Positions 16,753-24,751 of a stretch of DNA of 64,000 nt are shown piece by piece. The position numbers were made by a program, and so were the translations under genes. Within the stretch, counting starts at the first letter, position 1, and each line of letters opens with the position of its first letter. A model generated the notes under the pieces. That model saw only the letters and a list, made by a program, of their open reading frames with translations, did no database searches and had not been told where the DNA came from. Source of the stretch: Methylobacterium dankookense (lineage in GTDB: Bacteria > Pseudomonadota > Alphaproteobacteria > Rhizobiales > Beijerinckiaceae); NCBI RefSeq assembly GCF_902141855.1, contig NZ_CABFVH010000016.1, positions 1-64,000 of the forward strand. The letters are read 5' to 3'.

Positions 16753-17464
16753 GATCTCCCGCCGCGCGCTCGGCGCGCTCGCCCTCGGCTTTGCCCTGGC
16801 CGGCCCGGCCGCAGCCGAGCCGCTCAAGATCGGCGTCATCGGCGGCGGCAATATCGGCGGCACCATCGGCCCGCTCTGGGCCAAGGCCGGGCATCCGGTG
16901 ATGTTCGCCTCGCGCCATCCGGAGGACCTGAAGGCGCTGGCCGAATCCGCCGGCCCGAACGCGCGGACCGGCACGCCCGAGGAGGCGGTGAAGTTCGGCG
17001 ACGTCGTGTTCCTGGCGGTGCCCTACAAGGCCTATCCGGACCTGGCGAAGGCGATCGGCCCGGCGCTCACGGGCAAGGTCGTGCTCGATGCCGGCAACGC
17101 CACCAAGGCCCGCGACGGCGCCCTCTACGACGAGGTCCAGGCCGGCGGCCTCGGCGCCACCACGGCGAAGTACTTCCCCGGCGCGAAGGTGGTGCGCGCC
17201 TTCAGCACGGCGAACTACCGGATCTTCGCCAAGAACGGCGCCAATGGCGGCGCCGACCGCCCTGGCGGCCGCATGGCGATCCCGATCCTCGGCGACGATG
17301 CCGCCGCGCTGAAGGTGGCCGAGGGGCTGGTGCGCGATGCCGGCTTCGAGCCGGTGGTGGCCGGCGGCCTCAAGGAGGCCGACCGCTTCGCCATCGGCGC
17401 CCCCGGCTTCGGCCACGACGTCACCGCGCCGGAGCTGCGCCAGAAGCTCGGGCTGACGCAGTGA
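16742..17464 (+). CDS. NADP-binding oxidoreductase (F420-reductase/NPD-like) with Tat-type signal
   Basis: This 240-residue protein begins with a twin-arginine signal (SRRALGALALGFALAGPAAA), then a Rossmann nucleotide site (KIGVIGGGNIGGTIG) and the family segments MFASRHPEDL and KVVRAFSTANYR of the NADP-dependent F420 oxidoreductase group, now widely annotated as NAD(P)-binding proteins. It overlaps the aldo/keto reductase gene by 11 bp and is thus co-translated with it. Two exported nucleotide-binding oxidoreductases in tandem suggest a periplasmic redox pair. The substrate is unknown. Confidence 0.8.
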   Translation: MRSEISRRALGALALGFALAGPAAAEPLKIGVIGGGNIGGTIGPLWAKAGHPVMFASRHPEDLKALAESAGPNARTGTPEEAVKFGDVVFLAVPYKAYPDLAKAIGPALTGKVVLDAGNATKARDGALYDEVQAGGLGATTAKYFPGAKVVRAFSTANYRIFAKNGANGGADRPGGRMAIPILGDDAAALKVAEGLVRDAGFEPVVAGGLKEADRFAIGAPGFGHDVTAPELRQKLGLTQ

Positions 17465-17477
17465 GGGCCGCGACGTA

Positions 17478-17611
17478 CCCCCTCTCCCGTTCGGGAGAGG
17501 GTTGAGAATTGTCCGGAGGGGTCGCGACGGCGAGGCGGCTCCGGCCCCGTCCTTTCCTGAACGTTCTCGACCCTCACCCTGTCCCTCTCCCGAACGGGAG
17601 AGGGGACCCGC
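17478..17611. repeat. Composite palindromic repeat, family C
   Basis: The element begins with CCCTCTCCCG-TT-CGGGAGAGGG and ends with the mirrored CCCTCTCCCG-AA-CGGGAGAGGG. Between them is a unique-looking core (GGTCGCGACGGCGAGGCGGC, later CGTTCTCGACCCTCACCCTG). The same core appears in reverse orientation at about 59890-59985. It fills the gap between the oxidoreductase and transporter genes. Confidence 0.75.
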
Positions 17612-17656
17612 GCTCCGCCGAAAAATCGGGCGCGGACGGAAGCAGAACGAGCGCCC

Positions 17657-18985
17657 ATGCCTGATCCCGCCCCCCGCTCCCTCCTCGCCCGGCTGGTCGG
17701 GCTGCGCCCGGGGGAGGGGCCGGTGCTCGCCTGGGCCTGGGCCTATATCTTCTCGCTGCTCGCCGCCTACTACGTGCTGCGCCCGATCCGCGACCAGATG
17801 GGCGTCGCCGGGGGCGTCGAGAACCTGCCCTGGCTGTTCACGGCGACGCTGGTGGGCATGCTGGCGCTCAACCTGCCCTTCGCGTGGCTGGTGAAGAGCC
17901 TGCCGCGGGCCCGCTTCGTGCCGCTGACCTACCGGTTCTTCGCGAGCCACATCCTGCTCTTCGCCCTGGCCCTCTACCTGGCGCCGCCGGACTGGGACGT
18001 CTGGATCGGGCGGGTGTTCTTCGTCTGGCTGTCGATCTTCAACCTGTTCGTGGTGTCGATCTTCTGGGCCACCATCGTCGACGTGTTCTCCACCGAACAG
18101 GGCAAGCGCCTGTTCGGCTTCATCGCGGCCGGCGCGACGGTGGGCGCCATCGCCGGGTCGAGCCTCACCGCTGGCCTCGCCCGCTCGGTGCCGACCTGGG
18201 GGCTGATGCTCGGCGCCGTGGTGCTCTTGGAGGCCGCCGTGTTCAGCATGCGCGGGCTCGCCCGCCTGTCGGAGCAATTGCACCGGGTGCCGGCCGAGGC
18301 CGAGGAGCGGGCGGGCGCCATCGGCGGCAGCATGTATGCCGGCATCACGCGCACGCTGGCCTCGCCCTACCTCCTCAACATCGCCCTGTTCCTGCTCCTG
18401 TTCTCGGTGACCTCGACCTTCCTGTATTTCGAGCAGGCGGGCATCGCGAAGCGCAGCTTCCCGGACCGGGCGGCGCAGACGGCCTTCTTCGCGAGCGTCG
18501 ACCTCGCCGTGAACGTGCTGACCCTCGGCGTGCAGCTCTTCCTCACCGGGCGGCTCACCCAGGCCATCGGCGTCGGGGCGACGCTCGCCATCCTGCCGGC
18601 CGTGAGCGTGTTCGGCTTCGCCGCGCTCGCCGCCTCGCCGACGATCTGGGCGATCGTCGGCTTCCAGGTGCTGCGCCGGGCCGGCAACTTCGCGATCAGC
18701 CGGCCCGTGCGCGAGGTGCTGTTCACGGTGGTGCCGCGGGAGGACCGCTACAAGGCCAAGAGCTTCATCGACACGGTGGTCTACCGCCTCGGCGACCAGG
18801 TCGGCGCGTGGTCCTTCGCGGGGATCGGGGCGCTCGGGCTCGGCTCCACCGCCGCGGCCCTCGTCGCGGTGCCGCTCTCGGCCGCCTGGCTCGTCAACAG
18901 CCTGTGGCTCGGCCGCGCGCAGGCCAAGCTGGACCGCGCCCGCGAATCGGAGCGGGCCGAGGCGGGCTACGCCGAGGGGATCTGA
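17657..18985 (+). CDS. ATP/ADP carrier-like (NTP/NDP exchange) MFS transporter
   Basis: This 442-residue membrane protein has about 11-12 hydrophobic segments and signatures of the bacterial/plastid-type ATP:ADP antiporter group: AYYVLRPIRDQMGV at the start, FVVSIFWATIVDVFSTEQGK in the middle, and RPVREVLFTVVPREDRYKAKSFIDTVVYRLGDQ near the C-terminus. True nucleotide exchange is known for intracellular parasites; free-living relatives have no proven substrate. It follows a composite repeat and appears to be a single-gene unit. Confidence 0.85.
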   Translation: MPDPAPRSLLARLVGLRPGEGPVLAWAWAYIFSLLAAYYVLRPIRDQMGVAGGVENLPWLFTATLVGMLALNLPFAWLVKSLPRARFVPLTYRFFASHILLFALALYLAPPDWDVWIGRVFFVWLSIFNLFVVSIFWATIVDVFSTEQGKRLFGFIAAGATVGAIAGSSLTAGLARSVPTWGLMLGAVVLLEAAVFSMRGLARLSEQLHRVPAEAEERAGAIGGSMYAGITRTLASPYLLNIALFLLLFSVTSTFLYFEQAGIAKRSFPDRAAQTAFFASVDLAVNVLTLGVQLFLTGRLTQAIGVGATLAILPAVSVFGFAALAASPTIWAIVGFQVLRRAGNFAISRPVREVLFTVVPREDRYKAKSFIDTVVYRLGDQVGAWSFAGIGALGLGSTAAALVAVPLSAAWLVNSLWLGRAQAKLDRARESERAEAGYAEGI

Positions 18986-19125
18986 GTCCGGCGCCGCGAG
19001 ACCGGGACCCGCACCGGGCGGAGCGCCGCGCGGCGCGCCCGCAGGGCGCTGGCGAACCCCGCAGCGAGGGCGGCCAGCAGGAGCGGCAACGCGCCCTGCG
19101 CCTCCGGGGACATGAGGATCGTCAT
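18967..19125 (-). CDS. Possible small single-span membrane protein
   Basis: A 52-codon frame starts at ATG 19125 and ends inside the 3' end of the transporter gene on the other strand. It has a good ribosome-binding site (GGAGGG, 7 nt upstream) and one hydrophobic helix (GALPLLLAALAAGFASAL) followed by an arginine-rich tail. The layout (short outside segment, one helix, basic inside tail) is typical of small membrane proteins. I recognise no family. The stretch from 18986 to 19338 otherwise shows nothing except an AT-poor leader to the next gene. Confidence 0.35.
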   Translation of the reverse strand: MTILMSPEAQGALPLLLAALAAGFASALRARRAALRPVRVPVSRRRTQIPSA

Positions 19126-19338
19126 GGAACCGCCCTCCGCCGATGGTCGATGGGAGCGAGGCTGAACCCGGAGGGTTAACGAGACGTAAAGCTGCGGCGG
19201 GCGGCGCCTGCGTTAAGGTCCGATTCACCCTGAGCCCGGAATCTGAAGGGCCGGCAGGACGGAGGCTCGGGCCGGGCAATCGAGCAGGGAATTCGGCGAA
19301 GAGATCGGCGAGAGATCGCCCAGGGGATCGGCGAAGGC

Positions 19339-19845
19339 ATGAGATTCGACCCGCGCCGCAGGGCGCCCCGACCGGGATGCGGGGCCGCTCCCGTATCGGC
19401 CGGCCTGATGGCCGGATTCCTCGTCCTGCTTGCGCTCGGCCCCGCGATGGCCGAGGAGCCCCTGTTCCTGCGCATCCGGCCGCAGGGCGCGAGCCCGGCC
19501 GAGATCGGCGCGGGCGGCGCGGCCGAGGGCCTGTCCGAGGCCGAGGCCGCGCGGCGCGCCCGGGCGGCGCGCGAGGCGGTGTGGGAGCGCGCGAATGCCC
19601 GCGCCCGCATCGTGATCGCCTCGGTCTGCACCGGCTGTATGAAGCCCCTGCCGCCGGCGCCCAAGGCGAATGAGGATAAGGCGAGCGGGAAGGCGAGCGG
19701 GGCCGCGGAGACGCCGGCCGCCCCCGCCGGAACGCTCGCCGCCCTGCCGCCGCGGCAGGACGCGCGCCAGGACGACACGAGTGCCCCCGCCCCCCGCGCC
19801 GAGGGGGCGCCCGACGACCAGACCGATACGACGAGCCCGAGGTGA
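19339..19845 (+). CDS. Hypothetical exported protein with a CTGC motif
   Basis: This 168-residue protein has a basic N-terminus and one hydrophobic segment (LMAGFLVLLALGPAMAEE) that is probably a signal peptide. An Ala/Arg/Glu-rich helix follows (about 60-90), ending with IVIASVCTGCMKPLPP, and then a disordered Pro/Ala/Asp tail. The CxxC pair is the only likely functional site; it lacks the His needed for heme. It sits 4 bp upstream of another small gene, so they probably form an operon. Function unknown. Confidence 0.7.
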   Translation: MRFDPRRRAPRPGCGAAPVSAGLMAGFLVLLALGPAMAEEPLFLRIRPQGASPAEIGAGGAAEGLSEAEAARRARAAREAVWERANARARIVIASVCTGCMKPLPPAPKANEDKASGKASGAAETPAAPAGTLAALPPRQDARQDDTSAPAPRAEGAPDDQTDTTSPR

Positions 19846-19849
19846 CCCG

Positions 19850-20269
19850 ATGACCCAATCCCACCCGACGAGCGGCGCCGAGCCCGACGTCAACTGCCCG
19901 GTCTCCATGGAGCTGCTCGGCTCCGTCTACCGGGCCGACGATTACGACCTGCCCGAGATCCTGGAGTCGATCCCGCCGCTGAAGCGGGCCCAGCTCGCGG
20001 CCTATCTCTACGGCAAGAGCCACATGCACCAGCTCGGCCTGAAGGTGGCCCGGGCCTGCAGCCGCGAGGACCTGATCCGGGTCGCCGGCGAGATCGGCTC
20101 GGTGATCCACGGGCAGGCGCATCTCAAGCCCGCCAGCCCCGCGCCGGAGGCCGCCGCGATGCCGGCCCCGAAGCCGAAGCCCGGCCAGAAGAAGGTCAGC
20201 CTCGCCGGCGCGCCCAAGAAGATCAGCCTCGGCGGCCCGGGCTCCAAGCGCAGCTTCGATTTCGACTGA
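19850..20269 (+). CDS. Small soluble hypothetical protein
   Basis: This 139-residue protein starts at the ATG at 19850, directly after the previous stop. The folded part (about residues 1-85) contains VSMELLGSVYRADDYDLPEI and YLYGKSHMHQLGLKVARAC. The rest is a Lys/Pro/Gly-rich tail with a near repeat, KKVSLAGAP and KKISLGGPG. I do not recognise the domain. The charged repeated tail could contact RNA or DNA, but that is only a guess. Probably in an operon with the preceding exported protein. Confidence 0.75.
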   Translation: MTQSHPTSGAEPDVNCPVSMELLGSVYRADDYDLPEILESIPPLKRAQLAAYLYGKSHMHQLGLKVARACSREDLIRVAGEIGSVIHGQAHLKPASPAPEAAAMPAPKPKPGQKKVSLAGAPKKISLGGPGSKRSFDFD

Positions 20270-20368
20270 CGGGGCGTGGATCGGCGCGGGGAGGGAGGAT
20301 CCCGCGCCGGATCCGGTCCGGCGCGGGGGCGTTCGGGAAATCACGGCCTTCGATCAAGGGGAGAGTGC

Positions 20369-20626
20369 ATGTTCGGCTGGTGGACGCTCACGATGGACAC
20401 GGCGATGCTCGCCCTCGAGAGCCAGCAGGTGATCGGGATGCGGCTCGCCATGCTCGCCACCGGCGGCACCGCCGCGCAGGCGGAGGCGGAGCGCATGGTC
20501 ACCGAGAAGATCGCGGCGGCGGGCGAGGCCGCCCTGCTGGTGGCCACCGGCGGCACCGCCGCGGGCGTGGTGGCCGGCTACCGGCGCAAGGTGCGGGCGA
20601 ATGCGCGGCGGCTGTCGCGGGCGTGA
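20369..20626 (+). CDS. Small conserved hypothetical protein
   Basis: This 85-residue protein starts at ATG 20369 after GGGGAGAG. The opening MFGWWTLTMDTAMLALESQQ and the segment VIGMRLAMLATGGTAAQAEA are of a type common in Hyphomicrobiales, where short phasin-like or polyhydroxyalkanoate-related helices are sometimes annotated. It is all-helical with no membrane span or signal. The C-terminus repeats ATGGTAA and ends with a basic tail. Function unknown. Confidence 0.75.
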   Translation: MFGWWTLTMDTAMLALESQQVIGMRLAMLATGGTAAQAEAERMVTEKIAAAGEAALLVATGGTAAGVVAGYRRKVRANARRLSRA

Positions 20627-20713
20627 CCCGGTTTGCGGCGCGAAAACCGCATTAACCCTCGCTTAACCCTACCCTCCCATCGTCCTCCCGGGGACGGTTC
20701 CAGGAGGTACGGC

Positions 20714-21136
20714 ATGGAGATCACCGAGCATCAGGTGCGCGAGCGCGCCTACTACATCTGGGAGGGCGAGGGCCGGGTGCATGGCCGCGCCGACAGCCAC
20801 TGGCTGCGCGCCGAGGCCGAGCTGCGCGTCGCGCCCGAGGCCAAGCCCGCCCGCAAGTCGGCGCCCCGCGCCGCCAAGGTCGAGGCCGTGAAGGCCGAGG
20901 CCGCCAAGACCGGGATCACGAAGACCGAGACCAAGGCTGCGAAGCCCGCGGCCAAGACCGCCGAGAAGACCGCCGAGAAGACCGCCGAGAAGACCGCCAA
21001 GCCCACGCCGAAGCCGGCCGCCAAGGTGGCCGCCAAGGTGGCCGCCAAGGCCCCGGCGAAGGGCACCGCGAAGGTCGCCGCCGGCCTCGCGGCCAAGGCC
21101 GCCCGCACGCCGGCCCCGGCCGCCGCGCTGCACTGA
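20714..21136 (+). CDS. DUF2934 protein with a lysine/alanine/proline-rich histone-like tail
   Basis: This 140-residue protein begins with a DUF2934 module (residues 1-36: AYYIWEGEGRVHGRADSHW). The rest is a long Lys/Ala/Pro/Thr tail with direct repeats of AEKT (four in a row near residue 90) and AAKV, resembling the C-terminus of histone H1 or bacterial HU-like proteins. At the DNA level the repeats are a 12-bp unit (ACCGCCGAGAAG type). DUF2934 proteins are widespread in rhizobia and have no firm function; the tail suggests nucleic-acid binding. A strong terminator-like hairpin follows at 21180. Confidence 0.85.
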   Translation: MEITEHQVRERAYYIWEGEGRVHGRADSHWLRAEAELRVAPEAKPARKSAPRAAKVEAVKAEAAKTGITKTETKAAKPAAKTAEKTAEKTAEKTAKPTPKPAAKVAAKVAAKAPAKGTAKVAAGLAAKAARTPAPAAALH

Positions 21137-21179
21137 GCGACGATCCCGCGCGGGCCCCATGGCCCGTGCGTGCCGACAG

Positions 21180-21205
21180 GGCCCGCCCCCGCCCGGGGGC
21201 GGGCC
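21180..21205 (+). terminator. Intrinsic terminator after the DUF2934 gene
   Basis: An 11-bp GC stem (GGCCCGCCCCC at 21180-21190, GGGGGCGGGCC at 21195-21205) with a 4-nt loop is followed by TTT. The T run is short, but the position 44 bp after the stop fits a terminator. Confidence 0.65.
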
Positions 21206-21297
21206 TTTCCCGTTCCGGCCCGGAACGGAGCCGAACCTCGGCCGTTGACACGCACATCCTCCGAACCGGGGCCCGCCGGCCCCGCTGGAACAACCCG

Positions 21298-21549
21298 ATG
21301 AAGCTCGCCGCCTGCCTCCTCGCCCTGGCCCTGCTGCCGCTGCCCGCGCAGGCCGGCCCGCTCGGTGCCCCGGTGCCGGTGACCGCTGGCGGCCGGGTGC
21401 CGTGGAACCCGCCCTGGGCCTACGATTCCGGCAGCGACAACGACCGCCGCCCGGAGCTGCCCTACTACCAGCAGGGCCGCGGCCAGCAGACCGGCGGCCC
21501 GGCCCGCAACCTGCTGCCCGATGACGGGCTGCACATCTTCCCGCGCTGA
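21298..21549 (+). CDS. Small secreted hypothetical protein
   Basis: This 83-residue protein has a clean signal peptide (KLAACLLALALLPLPAQA) and a mature part of about 64 residues rich in Pro, Gly, Gln and aromatics (NPPWAYDSGSDNDRRPELPY, then YQQGRGQQTGGPARNLLPDDG). It has no cysteine after the signal. The polar, low-complexity mature region suggests a disordered periplasmic or envelope protein. It lies 13 bp before a HAD hydrolase gene and may share its promoter. No known family. Confidence 0.7.
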   Translation: MKLAACLLALALLPLPAQAGPLGAPVPVTAGGRVPWNPPWAYDSGSDNDRRPELPYYQQGRGQQTGGPARNLLPDDGLHIFPR

Positions 21550-21562
21550 CGGAACCGCCCCG

Positions 21563-22249
21563 ATGGCGCTGCACGCGGTCGTCTTCGACATCGACGGCAC
21601 CCTGCTCGACAGCGTCGACCTGCACGCGGCGGCCTGGGCGGAGGCGTTCGCCCATTTCGGCATCGCGGTCGAGGCGCGGGCGGTGCGCGGCCAGATCGGC
21701 AAGGGCGGCGACGAATTGATGCCGGTCTTCGTCCCCGCCGAGCGCCTCGCCCGGCAGGGGGCCGAGATCGAGGCCTACCGCTCCGACCTGTTCAAGCGGG
21801 ACTATCTGGCCCGGGTGAAGCCGTTTCCCGGGGTGCGGGCGCTGTTCGAGCGGATCCGCGCCGAGGGGCTCACCCCCGCGCTCGCCTCCTCGGGCAAGCG
21901 CGACGAGGTGGAGCATTACCAGGAGATCCTCGGGATCGCGGATCTCGTCGCGGTCGCCACCAGCGCGGACGACGCCGACCGCTCGAAGCCGCATCCCGAC
22001 ATCTTCACGGCGGTGCTGGAGAAGCTCGGGAGCCCGCCGCCCGGCACAGTGGTGGCGGTCGGCGACACGCCCTACGATGCCGAGGCCGCCGGCAAGGCGG
22101 GGATCGCCACGGTCGGCGTCCTCTGCGGCGGCTTTCCCGAGGCGGATCTCTCGGCCGCCGGCTGCATCGCGATCTACCGCGATCCGCAGGACCTGCTCGA
22201 CGGCTTCGACGCCTCGCCGCTGGCGAAGTCCCGGATCCCCGGCCCCTGA
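21563..22249 (+). CDS. HAD-superfamily hydrolase, phosphoglycolate phosphatase-like
   Basis: This 228-residue HAD phosphatase shows all four motifs: motif I FDIDGTLLDS, motif II as PALASSGKRDE, Lys of motif III in DRSKPHPDIF, and motif IV VAVGDTPYDAEAAGKAG. The helical cap between motifs I and II places it with the Gph/beta-phosphoglucomutase-type class. Substrate is probably a small phosphorylated metabolite. I took the ATG at 21563 since upstream codons are unlike the family. No special regulatory feature seen. Confidence 0.9.
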   Translation: MALHAVVFDIDGTLLDSVDLHAAAWAEAFAHFGIAVEARAVRGQIGKGGDELMPVFVPAERLARQGAEIEAYRSDLFKRDYLARVKPFPGVRALFERIRAEGLTPALASSGKRDEVEHYQEILGIADLVAVATSADDADRSKPHPDIFTAVLEKLGSPPPGTVVAVGDTPYDAEAAGKAGIATVGVLCGGFPEADLSAAGCIAIYRDPQDLLDGFDASPLAKSRIPGP

Positions 22250-22380
22250 TCCTCCGGGACCGGATGGGTGTGGACGCAATCACACGCCGGCTACCGAATT
22301 TCGCGCGAGGGGCTGGCCATCGCCGCGCGAAAGGCGTATCGGGCCGCCCTCAGTTCGGAATCGTTCGAGAGCGAGATACC

Positions 22381-22584
22381 ATGCCCCAGTCGGTCAACGG
22401 CGTGCAGGGCCGGTCCGTGCCGGAGAAACCGCTCCACCAGCTCGTCACCGAGGCGGTGCAGAGCCGGGCGACCCCGATCAGCCAGCTCCTGCGGCTGATG
22501 TGGCGGCTCGATGCGGAGGGCGGCGCCAACGAGGGCCTGCGGGCCCAGCTGCGCGCCCGCATCGGAGCCCCGCTCCAGGCCTGA
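22381..22584 (+). CDS. Very small soluble hypothetical protein
   Basis: This 67-residue protein starts at ATG 22381 after a GAGCGAG stretch. It is predicted mostly helical (EKPLHQLVTEAVQSRATPIS, then QLLRLMWRLDAEGG) and has no signal or membrane span. The codon pattern is strongly GC3-biased like its neighbours, which supports coding. I recognise no family. It stands alone between the HAD gene and a converging small secreted protein. Confidence 0.55.
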   Translation: MPQSVNGVQGRSVPEKPLHQLVTEAVQSRATPISQLLRLMWRLDAEGGANEGLRAQLRARIGAPLQA

Positions 22585-22717
22585 TCGGCCTCACTCGCGA
22601 ACGATTCGAGCCGGTGCCGCGCGAGCGGGGCCGGCTTCGTCGCTTCCGGGTCTCAAGCGTCCTCAGGGCAGCAGGACAGACCCGCTCCACACGCATATCG
22701 AAGCGCGAAATTGCCCC

Positions 22718-22948
22718 TCAGCGCCGGCGCCCCTTCGCCCGGCGCATGCAGGCATGATAGATCTGTCGGCCGATCACCTCGAGTTCGAGGCCGCGCGGAT
22801 TGGGGGCCGAGAACACCTTGGCACGGGCCTCGTTGCGGCAGGCGGCGTCCTGCGGGCTGCGGATCGGCGGCTCCGCCCGCGCCGCGCCGCCCGACAATGC
22901 CGCGGCGACCAGGCCGACACAGATGAATCCGCTCCTGCCCATGCCCAT
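22718..22948 (-). CDS. Small secreted hypothetical protein
   Basis: This 76-residue protein begins MGMGRSGFICVGLVAAALSG, a signal peptide, and has a mature part with the pattern SPQDAACRNEARAKVFSAP and ending with IYHACMRRAKG. Two mature cysteines may form a disulfide. Short exported proteins with this CRNEA...C layout are frequent in Methylobacterium-like genomes. It lies divergent from the DsrE-like gene (144 bp between starts), so the shared upstream region could control both. Function unknown. Confidence 0.7.
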   Translation of the reverse strand: MGMGRSGFICVGLVAAALSGGAARAEPPIRSPQDAACRNEARAKVFSAPNPRGLELEVIGRQIYHACMRRAKGRRR

Positions 22949-23092
22949 GCCGCGGTCGCCCTCCCGGTGCCGCCCCGGATGCGGGGCTTGGCCGTGGAAG
23001 ATAGGGCGCGCCCGCCCGCGGTGAAGCCGGTGGGCTTCCCGGATGCCCGTGGCGCGTCCATCCTCGCCGGAAACCGCCGGAAGGATCCGCCG

Positions 23093-23563
23093 ATGAACCG
23101 TCGCCTGTTCGGCCGCGCCGGCCTGCTCGCGCTCCTCGGCCTCACGGGCGCGCGGGCCGAGGAGCGGGCCGAAGAGAAGGCCGCCCTGCGCCACCGCATC
23201 GCGCTCCAGGTCGGCGTCAACGACCCGGCCCTGATGAATCTCGCGCTCGGCCATATCGAGACCCTCGTCGCCCACTATGCCGCTGCGGGGGAGGGGGTCG
23301 CGATCGACCTCACCGCCTGCGGGCCGGGCTACCGGATGCTGCGGGCCGACGCTTCGCCGGTGCGGGCGCGCATCGCGGAGATCCGGGCGCGCCATCCCTT
23401 CGTCCTGTTCTCCGCCTGCCAGGAGGCGCGGGCGGCGCTCGCCCGCGAAGCGGGGCGAGAGCCCGCCGCCATCCCGCAGGTACCGGAGGCGCGCGACGTG
23501 CCAGCGGGCGTGGTCCACCTCACTCAATTGCAGGAACAGGGCTGGAGCTATCTCCGCCCATGA
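23093..23563 (+). CDS. DsrE/DsrF-like family protein with signal-like N-terminus
   Basis: This 156-residue protein starts at ATG 23093 (NRRLFGRAGLLALLGLTGAR, a probable twin-arginine or Sec signal) followed by a DsrE-like fold: HRIALQVGVNDPALMNLALG, the DLTACGPGYRML segment with a possible sulfur-handling Cys, and FVLFSACQEA with a second Cys. Some DsrE-family proteins carry sulfur as a persulfide, others do not. Its link to the sox genes 20 kb away is only thematic. Family assignment is moderately sure, role unknown. Confidence 0.75.
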   Translation: MNRRLFGRAGLLALLGLTGARAEERAEEKAALRHRIALQVGVNDPALMNLALGHIETLVAHYAAAGEGVAIDLTACGPGYRMLRADASPVRARIAEIRARHPFVLFSACQEARAALAREAGREPAAIPQVPEARDVPAGVVHLTQLQEQGWSYLRP

Positions 23564-23651
23564 TCTCCGCCATGACGTTCATCACGGTGGAAGCCTGTGA
23601 AGAACGCGACTCCGCGTTTCCCGAGCCGAAGCAGACGGATAAGAACCGCTG

Positions 23652-24602
23652 ATGCGGTTCACCCTGCGCCAGCTCGAATACTTCATCGCCGCCGGCGAGA
23701 CGGGCAGCATCACCCTGGCCTCCGAGCGCATCCACATCTCGCAGCCCTCGATCTCCACGGCGATCGCGCATCTGGAGCGGGAGCTCTCGGTGCAGCTCTT
23801 CATCCGCCACCACGCCCAGGGGCTCTCCCTGACGCCGACCGGGCGCGAGATCCTGCGCGAGGCCAAGGCCCTCGTGGCCCAGGCCGAGGGGCTCTACACC
23901 CTGGCCTCGGAATCCGGCGGGCAGGTGCGGGGCCCGCTCTCGCTCGGCTGCATGGTGACGCTGGCGCCGATGCTGGTGCCGGAGCTCGCCCACGCCTTCA
24001 CCACGGCCTACCCCGCGACCCGGATCCGCTACGTGGAGGGCGACCAGGAGCAGCTCATCACCGGGCTTCGCCGCTCCGAAACCGAGGTGGCGCTCACCTA
24101 CGACCTGCAGGTGCCCGACGACATCCACTTCACGCCGCTCGCCGACCTGCCGCCGCACGTGCTGGTGGGGGAAGGGCACCCCTTCGCGAGCCGGCCTGCG
24201 GTCGCCGTCGCCGACCTCGTCGGCGAGCCGATGATCCTGCTCGACCTGCCGCTCAGCCGCGAGTACTTCCTCGCCCTGTTCATGGCCGAGGGGCTGCAAC
24301 CCATGATCGCGGCGCGCTCCGCCCACCAGGAGGTGGTGCGCACCATGGTGGCCAACGGCTACGGCTTCACCCTGTTCAACGTGCGCCCCCGCTCCGATCT
24401 CGCCCTCGACGGCAAGCGGCTGGTGCGCGTGCGCCTCGCCGGCAACCACCGCCCGATGCGCATCGGCCTCGCCCGGCTGAAGCAGCTCAACCGCTCGCGC
24501 CTCGTCGAGGCCTTCGAGAGCCATTGCCGGGCCTTCATCTCGGACGCCTACATCCCCGGCATGGTCGCCCCCGCCACCGAGAAGCGGGTGAAGCGGGGAT
24601 GA
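23652..24602 (+). CDS. LysR-family regulator of the adjacent phenolic-compound gene cluster
   Basis: This 316-residue LysR has an N-terminal HTH (LRQLEYFIAAGETGSITLAS, ERIHISQPSISTAIAHLERE) and an effector domain with the landmarks YVEGDQEQL, EVALTYDLQ, GEPMILLDLPLSREYFLALF and ANGYGFTLF. Most of these landmarks recur in the LysR-type domain fused to a flavin reductase at 38506, so both probably bind related ligands. It is followed after a repeat hairpin by the AroQ-like gene. Inverted repeats with CGATTTCT/AGAAATCG at 28051-28079 are candidate binding sites. Effector identity is unknown; a phenolic acid is likely from context. Confidence 0.9.
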   Translation: MRFTLRQLEYFIAAGETGSITLASERIHISQPSISTAIAHLERELSVQLFIRHHAQGLSLTPTGREILREAKALVAQAEGLYTLASESGGQVRGPLSLGCMVTLAPMLVPELAHAFTTAYPATRIRYVEGDQEQLITGLRRSETEVALTYDLQVPDDIHFTPLADLPPHVLVGEGHPFASRPAVAVADLVGEPMILLDLPLSREYFLALFMAEGLQPMIAARSAHQEVVRTMVANGYGFTLFNVRPRSDLALDGKRLVRVRLAGNHRPMRIGLARLKQLNRSRLVEAFESHCRAFISDAYIPGMVAPATEKRVKRG

Positions 24603-24647
24603 GGAGTATCTCCTCACGCCATGCAGGCTCAGTGCACGCATCCGGGC

Positions 24648-24682
24648 ACCTTCCCCTCCTCCCCGCAAGGGGGAGGAGAGGG
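24648..24682. repeat. Palindromic repeat, family D
   Basis: A hairpin with arms CTCCTCCCC (24656-24664) and GGGGAGGAG (24670-24678) lies between lysR and the AroQ-like gene. Closely related hairpins occur at about 29181, 29267, 42437 and 46510, mostly inside or just before operons. Confidence 0.65.
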
Positions 24683-24751
24683 CGTCGCGCTTCGGATCGA
24701 CTCCGCCGGATCGCCGACCGCGCCCCTATCCTCGCGCCCCTGGAGAGTCCC

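Noticed and set aside
16736..20344. A very long open frame on the minus strand across several plus-strand genes
   Set aside because: It is an antisense shadow typical of GC-rich DNA; its translation is low-complexity Arg/Gly/Ala/His-rich and crosses intergenic repeats, while the plus strand has recognisable families.
20940..21010. Tandem 12-bp repeats that might suggest a CRISPR or satellite array
   Set aside because: They are in-frame codon repeats encoding AEKT units of the Lys/Ala-rich tail of the DUF2934 protein; no spacers exist.
22585..22717. Possible terminator or family-A repeat between converging small genes
   Set aside because: Only weak inverted stretches are present and no family-A palindrome could be recognised.
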